Assembly (NCBI RefSeq): GCF_003234965.1
Contig: NZ_QKVK01000007.1
Location: forward strand, 1-64,000
Length of the DNA: 64,000 nt
Source: Aestuariivirga litoralis
GTDB taxonomy: Bacteria > Pseudomonadota > Alphaproteobacteria > Rhizobiales > Aestuariivirgaceae
Direction of reading: 5' to 3'
In this document: in pieces, positions 57,380 to 64,000 of the stretch
How the letters are laid out: each line of letters begins with the position of its first letter
How positions within the stretch are numbered: position 1 is the stretch's first letter
Made by a program: the position numbers and the translations under genes
Notes under the pieces: generated by a model
What the model was told of the DNA's origin: nothing
Databases searched by the model: none
Seen by the model: only the letters and a program-made list of their open reading frames with translations

Positions 57380-58288
57380 TCAGAGTTCTAGCACGCCCGA
57401 ACTGATTTGCACCGCCTGACCTGCAACCCGGACGGCAAGCAGCTTCGCATCTGCAACATCGGCTTCCAGCCACAGGTCGGAAGGCCGGCCCATTTCATAG
57501 CCCTGCTCGAGTTTCCAGCGGTGGGTGCCGGCCGCCAGTCTTTCCGCCGCGAGCAGCTGGGCGGCGAGGATCGCCGTGGCGGAACCGGTGGCCGGGTCCT
57601 CGGGTATGCCGTCGAGCGGGGCATAGGCGCGCGACCGATAGGCCGTGTCCGCCCCGTCGCCGCCGCGCGTGTACATGTAGGCCATGCGGGTGCCGAGCCC
57701 GGAAAACAGGTTTGACCAGTGCGGCTCGATCACCCGCGCCCTTGCCAGCGCCTCGCGGCTGGCGAGCGGAACATAGAGGAAGGCGGGGCCGCCCTTGAAC
57801 ACGCCGGGGACGTGACCCTCGAAGCCGATGTCCGAAGCGGAGAGGCCGAGCGCCGCCGCGATATCCTCACGGGCGGGTGCTGCCACCTCCACCGCGAAGG
57901 GGGACACCGGTGCGGTGAACTGGGCACGCGGCACATCGCCGATGCGGCTGACCTTCACCGGCACGAGCCCTGCCACTTCCTCGAGGCGGATCGTCGTCTC
58001 GAAGGCGCAGCCCGGCTTGTACTTCTTCTGCGCCAGGTGGATGGCACAGCCGATGGTGGGATGGCCCGCGAAGGGGATTTCCGCCGTGGGAAAGAAGATG
58101 CGCACGCTCGCGGTGTTGGCCGCGTCCTGCGGCTTCCGCACGAAGATCGTCTCGGAGAGATTGAACTCGCGCGCGATGATCTGCATCTGCCCGGTCGACA
58201 GGCCATCGGCGTCCTCCACGATGGCCAGCGGATTGCCGGCAAAGCTACGGCTGGTGAAGACGTCATAGGTGAAGAACGGCAGTTTCAT
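57380..58288 (-). CDS. PhzF family isomerase/epimerase-like protein
   Basis: A 302-residue protein of the PhzF/DapF-fold family. Motifs include the opening YDVFTSRSFAGNPLAIVEDA, the catalytic Glu in FNLSETIFV (about residue 46) and FFPTAEIPFAGHPTIGCA. The C-terminal DGIPEDPATGSATA is also typical. Members isomerise small acids; there is no phenazine cluster, so the substrate is unknown. ATG 58288 follows GGAGGG at seven bases. It is divergent from the SDR gene. Confidence 0.9.
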   Translation of the reverse strand: MKLPFFTYDVFTSRSFAGNPLAIVEDADGLSTGQMQIIAREFNLSETIFVRKPQDAANTASVRIFFPTAEIPFAGHPTIGCAIHLAQKKYKPGCAFETTIRLEEVAGLVPVKVSRIGDVPRAQFTAPVSPFAVEVAAPAREDIAAALGLSASDIGFEGHVPGVFKGGPAFLYVPLASREALARARVIEPHWSNLFSGLGTRMAYMYTRGGDGADTAYRSRAYAPLDGIPEDPATGSATAILAAQLLAAERLAAGTHRWKLEQGYEMGRPSDLWLEADVADAKLLAVRVAGQAVQISSGVLEL

Positions 58289-58424
58289 CGGCAGGCCCTC
58301 CGGCAAGGCTGCGCAGGCTCGCGCGGGCGGTGCGGCCCGTCAACCGGCAATTCGGCTGCAGCGCCTGTTGCGCGGCGGCAGCGGATGCGGTGTCATCAGC
58401 GCGGGACCGGGCGGGAGAAGGCAC

Positions 58425-59201
58425 ATGAGCGGGGTTGCGGGACGGACGGCGATCGTGACGGGAGCGGGCAGCGCCGATGGCATCGGCTTTGCCACGGCCC
58501 GGCTGCTGCTCGCGGCCGGCGCCAGGGTGGCCATCACCTCGACGACGGAGCGCATCCATGACCGGCTGGCCGAACTGGGCGCGGGGCCGGACCGGGCCTT
58601 CGCCCTGCCCGCCGACCTCACTGTGCCTGCCCAGGTGACCGGCCTCGTCGACGCCGCCGAGGCAGCGCTCGGCCCCGTCGAGATCCTCGTCAACAATGCC
58701 GGCATGACGCAGGTGGGCGGCGACGTGCCCGGCGGCCGGCTGAGCGAGATGTCGGAGGCGGGCTGGGACTATGGCATCGCCATCAACCTCAAGACCTGCT
58801 TCCTCATGACGAGGGCCGTGCTGCCCGGCATGATCGCGCGGCGCTATGGGCGGATCGTGCAGATGTCCTCCGTCACCGGTCCCCTCGTCGGCATCGCCGG
58901 AAGTTCGGTCTATGCCGCGGCCAAGGCCGGCATGCTGGGCATGACGCGGGCACTCGCCATCGAGGTGGGCTCATCCGGTGTCACCGTCAACTGCGTCGGG
59001 CCCGGCTGGATCCGGACCGCATCGAGCTCCGAGGCCGAGATCACGGCTGGCCGCCACACGCCGGTGGGCCGCCCCGGCACGCCGGCGGAAGTGGGCCATG
59101 CGGCGCTGTTCCTCGCCAGCGAGGAGGCGAGCTACATCACCGGCCAGATGCTGGTGGTGGATGGCGGCAACATCATCCAGGAATACAAGGGCGGATCCTG
59201 A
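58425..59201 (+). CDS. Short-chain dehydrogenase/reductase
   Basis: A 258-residue SDR. The cofactor motif TGAGSADGIG is near residue 12, NNAG in VEILVNNAGM, and the catalytic Ser...Tyr-x3-Lys in MSSVTG and SSVYAAAKAGM. The C-terminal ITGQMLVVDGG is typical of classical 3-oxoacyl-reductase-like SDRs. The substrate cannot be assigned. GGAGAAGG lies three to four bases before ATG 58425. It is convergent with the Nudix gene. Confidence 0.9.
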   Translation: MSGVAGRTAIVTGAGSADGIGFATARLLLAAGARVAITSTTERIHDRLAELGAGPDRAFALPADLTVPAQVTGLVDAAEAALGPVEILVNNAGMTQVGGDVPGGRLSEMSEAGWDYGIAINLKTCFLMTRAVLPGMIARRYGRIVQMSSVTGPLVGIAGSSVYAAAKAGMLGMTRALAIEVGSSGVTVNCVGPGWIRTASSSEAEITAGRHTPVGRPGTPAEVGHAALFLASEEASYITGQMLVVDGGNIIQEYKGGS

Positions 59202-59210
59202 GGCCTTCGC

Positions 59211-59903
59211 TCAAAGCTCCAGGAACTGCGCGAGCCCGGCCACGAAGCCCGGCATCCTTGCATCGATCTCAGAGCGGTGGCGCAGCGCCTCCACCGCCGC
59301 CAGCTCCGCATGAGGGTCGGCCGCCGCATGGGCGGCGAAGCGCCGCGCGATCTCGGCGAAGCTGAGCGGAAAATCGAAGCGCTGCACCACGGCGAGCCGC
59401 GGCCCCTCGAAGATCGCCACCCAGGGGCCGGGTGCGGCCTCGTCGAGGTCGAGGCCGGTTTCTTCCAGCAATTCTGTCCGCATGTTGCCGAGAAGGTCCA
59501 CGCTGCCGTCGGGGCGCACATCCCTGGGCTCCAGCGAGCCCGAGGGCGGATAGGCCTTGCCGGCATTGAGGGTCGTCCCCGACATGACGCCAAGCAGCAG
59601 GGCGCCGTCGGCCGAGACCACCGCCGGCACGCCGAAGCAGTTGACCACCGTGGCATCAGGCCCGCCCCAGTCGCGCCAGGCGACGAAGCTGGCATAGTCG
59701 ATCTCGGCCAGTTCGGCGCGGAACACCCCCGCCTTCACCTCCGCGCCGGTGCAGATCAGCGTGCGGCCGTTCCACAGCCTGGGGTTCGCGGCGATCACGC
59801 CGTCCCAGTGGCGGGCGATGGCCTCGCGGTGGGTGTGTTCGAAGCGCCAGCCGCCGCCGCTGCAGCGCAGGTCGAGGCTGGTGACGGGCTCCACCCGGAT
59901 CAT
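59211..59903 (-). CDS. Nudix-hydrolase-fold protein with atypical Nudix box
   Basis: A 230-residue protein. The Nudix region reads GSLEPRDV, then a longer than usual spacer, and TELLEETGLDL, so the Arg that normally opens REx2EEx2G is Thr. The metal-binding Glu pair is kept. The family hydrolyses nucleoside-diphosphate-linked compounds; a role in coenzyme or nucleotide-sugar turnover is possible. It overlaps the tauE-like gene upstream by four bases and is the last gene of a three-gene operon. Confidence 0.75.
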   Translation of the reverse strand: MIRVEPVTSLDLRCSGGGWRFEHTHREAIARHWDGVIAANPRLWNGRTLICTGAEVKAGVFRAELAEIDYASFVAWRDWGGPDATVVNCFGVPAVVSADGALLLGVMSGTTLNAGKAYPPSGSLEPRDVRPDGSVDLLGNMRTELLEETGLDLDEAAPGPWVAIFEGPRLAVVQRFDFPLSFAEIARRFAAHAAADPHAELAAVEALRHRSEIDARMPGFVAGLAQFLEL

Positions 59904-60643
59904 TTGAACAGCGCGTCGTAGATGAGCTTGAGCGAGATCAGGAACAGCGCCACCTCGACCAGGCGGAAAAACAGCTTCTCCGGCAGCAGCCGGGTGCCCT
60001 TGTAGCCCACCACCGCGCCGACCACCGCGACGGGCGACAGCAGCGCCGCCACCTCGAGGTTTGAAGGGTTGAACTGCCCGAGCGCCCAATAGGGCACGAG
60101 CTTCACCACGTTGATGATGGCGAATGCGATGGTGCTCGTTCCCGCGAAGACCATCTTGGGCAGTTTCTGCGGCAGCACATAGGTCTGGAAGGGCGGCCCG
60201 CCGGTGTGGCTCACAAAGCTGGTGAAGCCCGTCAGCGTGCCCCAGAACAGCCCGCGCGGAACATCCGCGCGGTGCGGCGGCGCATTGGCCTTCCGGAACA
60301 CGACCGTCGCGCAGTAATAGAGGCCCACCACGCCGACGAGCAGCGTCACCATCCATTCCGGCGTGATCTTCGCCGTGGCCCAGCCCACGCCGACACCAAG
60401 GATCATCGCAGGCACCAGGATCGCCAGGTTGCGGCCGCTGTATTCATGGCGATAGGCCCAGAGCCCCACCACGTCGCTGACGATGTAGACCGGCAGCAGC
60501 AGCGCCGCCGCCGCCACCGGCGGCATGACGAGGGCCAGCAGCGGCACGCCGAGCACGCCCACCATCGGCAGGCCGCCCTTCGAGGCACCCACCAGGAAGG
60601 CGGCGATGGCGGCCATCACGAAGAACAGCAGGCTGTAATCCAT
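59900..60643 (-). CDS. TauE/SafE family permease
   Basis: A 247-residue membrane protein with about seven to eight spans and the TauE/SafE signature (GASKGGLPMVGVLGVPLL near residue 19; GLFWGTLTGFTSFVSHTGGPPFQTYVLP in the second half). Family members export sulfite, sulfoacetate or other organosulfur anions. Its substrate is unknown. It starts one base before the stop of the UPF0303 gene and overlaps the Nudix gene at its end. Confidence 0.92.
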   Translation of the reverse strand: MDYSLLFFVMAAIAAFLVGASKGGLPMVGVLGVPLLALVMPPVAAAALLLPVYIVSDVVGLWAYRHEYSGRNLAILVPAMILGVGVGWATAKITPEWMVTLLVGVVGLYYCATVVFRKANAPPHRADVPRGLFWGTLTGFTSFVSHTGGPPFQTYVLPQKLPKMVFAGTSTIAFAIINVVKLVPYWALGQFNPSNLEVAALLSPVAVVGAVVGYKGTRLLPEKLFFRLVEVALFLISLKLIYDALFK

Positions 60644-61146
60644 CAGGCGGTTTCGGGCCCGAGCTCCAGCATCCTGTGGTCGATGCCGAGGAAGCGGCAC
60701 AGCATCTCGACCACGAAGCCATGGTCCTCGCGCTCGGGCACGCCCGAGACGGTGACCGCGCCGACGACGCCCGTGCCCCTGATGTGGATCGGGAATCCAC
60801 CGCCCTGCGGCGCATAGTCCATCAGGTTCAGCCCGCGCGCGGCGTCGAAGGCATTGCCCTTGAGCTTGTACTCGCGGCCCACGCGGTAGGAGGATTTCTG
60901 GAAGCGCGTGACGGTGTTCACCTTGCGGCGGACCCAGTCCGGGTTCTCCGGCGTCGTGCCGGGGAGTGCGGTGTAGAACAGCGGCCTCGTGCCGATCCGG
61001 ATGTCGATGACGAAAGGCAGCTTCCGCTCCTCCGCTTGGGCGCGCATCAGCGAGCCCAGCGCCCAGGCATCCGCCTCGTTGAAGTGATCGAAGCGGAGCT
61101 CCTGCTCCTGCCTGGTGATGGTGGCGATGTCCTGTTCGAGGCTCAT
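60643..61146 (-). CDS. UPF0303/GlcG-HbpS-like protein
   Basis: A 167-residue protein matching UPF0303 (haem-degrading-like fold): DHFNEADAWALGSLMRAQA, PFVIDIRIGTRPLFYTALPG and KSSYRVGREYK. Bacterial GlcG/HbpS relatives bind haem or small anions; UPF0303 members have no fixed function. It is the first gene of the operon UPF0303-tauE-Nudix. ATG 61146 was chosen because the frame upstream lacks a ribosome site. Confidence 0.85.
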   Translation of the reverse strand: MSLEQDIATITRQEQELRFDHFNEADAWALGSLMRAQAEERKLPFVIDIRIGTRPLFYTALPGTTPENPDWVRRKVNTVTRFQKSSYRVGREYKLKGNAFDAARGLNLMDYAPQGGGFPIHIRGTGVVGAVTVSGVPEREDHGFVVEMLCRFLGIDHRMLELGPETA

Positions 61147-61176
61147 GTGGTTCCTGCCTTCCCTCATCCTATCCTA

Positions 61177-61250
61177 CCGTCATGCCAGCGAAAGCTGGCA
61201 CCCAGCTTCTGGCCGGCAAAGCCGGGCCCCAGCTTTCGCTGGGGTGACGG
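61177..61250. repeat. MITE-like palindromic intergenic repeat, different type
   Basis: 74 bases bounded by CCGTCAT and TGACGG, with internal hairpins CCAGC-GAAA-GCTGG and CCCCAGC-TTTC-GCTGGGG. This differs from the GGCCGGG-type units elsewhere in the window; similar CCGTCATGCCAGCGAAAGCTGG elements are widespread in alphaproteobacteria. Confidence 0.75.
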
Positions 61251-61269
61251 AACTTACACCATCTAAAGC

Positions 61270-61300
61270 AGAAGGGCGGCCCCAGAGGAACCGCCCTTCT
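61270..61300 (-). terminator. Terminator of ilvC
   Basis: A perfect 10-bp stem, AGAAGGGCGG/CCGCCCTTCT, with an 11-base loop, 23 bases after the ilvC stop. No strong T run follows. Confidence 0.8.
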
Positions 61301-61323
61301 CGCGTCCGCCCTATGCGGAAAGA

Positions 61324-62382
<1,059 letters not shown>

Positions 62383-62418
62383 TTAGCGGGGGCAAGGCCC
62401 CAAGGCAAGCGGCAAAAC

Positions 62419-63411
62419 CTAGGGCCTGCTCCCCCCAGAACGCACCCTCGGGGCGAGCCGCGGCCACAGCAGGACGAGCCCAGTGATGACTGCCGCACCC
62501 CCCAGCAGGTCGACACCATAATGGGCGCCATGGACGGGGGTGGCGGCCAGGATGGCGAGCCCCACGGTGCTGCCCGCCAGGAAGCCCGACCAGTGGCCGC
62601 GGCTGCACCAGGCGATGATCAGCGCAAGGCAGGTGTGGAAGGATGGGAAGGTGGCGATCCCCTCCATGGTGCCAAGATCGAGGCTGACCGGGCCATCGCC
62701 GCGCAGCGCCTTCACCTGCTCCAGCCAGACCTCCGGAAGGTGCCCCAGCCCGGCCAGGACGTCCGGCGATGCCACGCTGCTCCAGGCCGAAACCGCCGGC
62801 AGCAGACCGGCCACCGCGACGCAGATGAAGCCGGAGGCAAGCGCCAGGAAGGCCACTTCGTCCACCCGGTCATGGCGGCCACGCCACACAGCGATGATGA
62901 GGATCATGGCCAGTGCCGGGCCGATTGCCAGGCTGTAGGCGATCAACAGGCCCCGCCGGCTCCACGGGTGGGCGGTGACCAGCCGCGCATAGCCGTTCCA
63001 GTCGAACCCGAGGGCGCTGTCCCAGGCGGCAAGATGCCGGTCCGCCCAGGGAAGCCCGAGGGTCATCATCAGGTGGCTGAAGAGATTGATCTGCTGGGTC
63101 AGGAAACCGGCGAAGAAAGCCAGCATCAGCAGGCGGAACAGGGTATCAAAACCCCTTCCGTGGCATGGTCCCCGCCACTGCCGATAGGCCAGCGCCACCG
63201 CTGTGCCCAAGAACACAAAGCTCATCTTTTGAATGCTTTGGGAGGTGAAGCTCAGACGCGAGTCGCGCGCGACCCAGGCCATATTGAGAATCCAGAGCCC
63301 GGCCAGCGCCAGCCAGAATCCGGGATGGGGATAGAGCCATGACAGGGCCCCTCTGAGAAACCGTGCCCCCTCGCTTGCCTCCGACCGAGGAGCCCTTGTG
63401 TCGCTGACCAT
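62419..63411 (-). CDS. PAP2-type phosphatase family membrane protein
   Basis: A 330-residue protein with about seven to eight membrane spans and PAP2 motifs of the Aur1-like subgroup: ATFPSFHTCLALIIAW and TPVHGAHYGVDLLGG, which give the catalytic His...Asp. The family cleaves lipid phosphates or transfers phospho-head groups. It stands alone, 75 bases upstream of ilvC on the same strand. Confidence 0.85.
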   Translation of the reverse strand: MVSDTRAPRSEASEGARFLRGALSWLYPHPGFWLALAGLWILNMAWVARDSRLSFTSQSIQKMSFVFLGTAVALAYRQWRGPCHGRGFDTLFRLLMLAFFAGFLTQQINLFSHLMMTLGLPWADRHLAAWDSALGFDWNGYARLVTAHPWSRRGLLIAYSLAIGPALAMILIIAVWRGRHDRVDEVAFLALASGFICVAVAGLLPAVSAWSSVASPDVLAGLGHLPEVWLEQVKALRGDGPVSLDLGTMEGIATFPSFHTCLALIIAWCSRGHWSGFLAGSTVGLAILAATPVHGAHYGVDLLGGAAVITGLVLLWPRLAPRVRSGGSRP

Positions 63412-63548
63412 GCTTCGCCATTACACTGTGCCTAACAATCATAGACTGAATTCACTGCCGTTTGTAACGCGGATTGCGTTCGCAGCACGCGATGGCAAGG
63501 GCAATCCGCCGGGGGACTGCACTGCGGGTGTGAGGCTTTGGCCCGTCG

Positions 63549-64000
63549 TCAGCCCAGCCGTTCCGGGGCCTGGCCCTGGGTCTTCCACAGGCTGTAGAGC
63601 ACGCCGGCCGCCAGGATGCCGAAGGTGACCGAGAGGGAGACCGCCGGGGGCACCTTGTCCAGCCCCAGGAGCGGGGCGGCGAAGATCTTGGAGCCGATGA
63701 AGATCAGAACGACGGCCAGCGCCAGCTTCAGGTAGTGGAACCGCTTCACCATGGCGGCCAGCGCGAAGTAGAGGGCACGGAGACCGAGGATCGCGAAGAT
63801 GTTCGAGGTATAGACGATGAAGGGGTCGGTGGTGATGGCGAAGATCGCCGGCACGCTGTCGACCGCGAAGATCACGTCCGCCACCTCGATCAGGACCAGC
63901 GCCAGGAACAGCGGCGTCATGAACCAGGCAAGCCTGCCGGTCTTCGGGTCCTCCTTGCGGACGAAGAACCTCTCGCCATGGTGCTCGTCCGTCACGTTGA
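63549..64000 (-). CDS. TerC-family membrane protein, C-terminal half
   Basis: The frame is open to the window edge, so the N-terminal half is outside. The visible part (about 150 residues) has TerC spans: FLALVLIEVADVIFAVDSVP, with the conserved acidic residues, then TDPFIVYTSNIFAILGLRALYF and a last hydrophobic segment. TerC/Alx proteins act in metal-ion (Mn) homeostasis or membrane metalation. A GTG at 63995 is internal, not the start. Confidence 0.88.
   Translation of the reverse strand, partial: NVTDEHHGERFFVRKEDPKTGRLAWFMTPLFLALVLIEVADVIFAVDSVPAIFAITTDPFIVYTSNIFAILGLRALYFALAAMVKRFHYLKLALAVVLIFIGSKIFAAPLLGLDKVPPAVSLSVTFGILAAGVLYSLWKTQGQAPERLG

Overview
This window is high-GC, densely coded DNA of an alphaproteobacterium, most likely a member of the Hyphomicrobiales (Rhizobiales). 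Support comes from a CckA-type hybrid kinase, a recA promoter carrying GAAC-N7-GAAC type LexA half-sites, a pyrophosphate-dependent phosphofructokinase, a GHR/DoxX/LysR quinone-stress cluster and intergenic palindromes of the GGCCGGG...CCCGGCC kind common in this class. The genus cannot be fixed from the sequence alone.

Layout. 0-5 kb: the first 1637 codons of a secreted SpvB/TcB-type FG-GAP + RHS (YD-repeat) giant protein, cut by the window edge. 5-19 kb: core genes: kup, a GFA-family protein, alaS, recA with its SOS box, an amidase, a double-GNAT protein, cckA divergent from a FliO-like protein, a DUF2852 protein. 18-23 kb: sugar phosphorylation and molybdate uptake: PPi-PFK overlapping a cytochrome c, modB-modC (no modA), a modE-like regulator, a PfkB-family kinase. 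23-34.5 kb: accessory and envelope genes: lysR-doxX-yqjG, an HdeA-like periplasmic protein with a low-complexity insert, a BTLCP transglutaminase-like peptidase, a glycine-zipper protein, a subtilase with three C-terminal repeats, a 27-residue membrane peptide, a secretory lipase and a PLP decarboxylase.

34.5-39.8 kb: a small island-like stretch downstream of tRNA-Lys(CTT). Two degenerate copies of the tRNA 3' end, in the same orientation, split it into two segments of about 2.1 kb. One holds a 4Fe-4S/SCP2 fusion with a divergent TetR, the other a Tat-exported amidohydrolase with altered metal-site motifs. No integrase remains. 39.8-41.7 kb: leuA behind a leucine-rich leader peptide (probable attenuator). 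41.8-46.2 kb: a complete CUT2-type sugar ABC transporter operon. 46.1-47.2 kb: a phospholipase-D-fold protein with degenerate HKD motifs.

47.3-56.4 kb: the largest system here, two translationally coupled genes for a 1846-residue multi-DUF11 secreted protein with an OmpA-like tail and a 1169-residue outer-membrane beta-barrel protein. 56.6-64 kb: small envelope proteins, PhzF, SDR, an operon UPF0303-TauE-Nudix, ilvC, a PAP2 phosphatase and the C-terminal half of a TerC protein. Both ends of the window cut genes. I found no CRISPR array, insertion sequence, prophage or rRNA.
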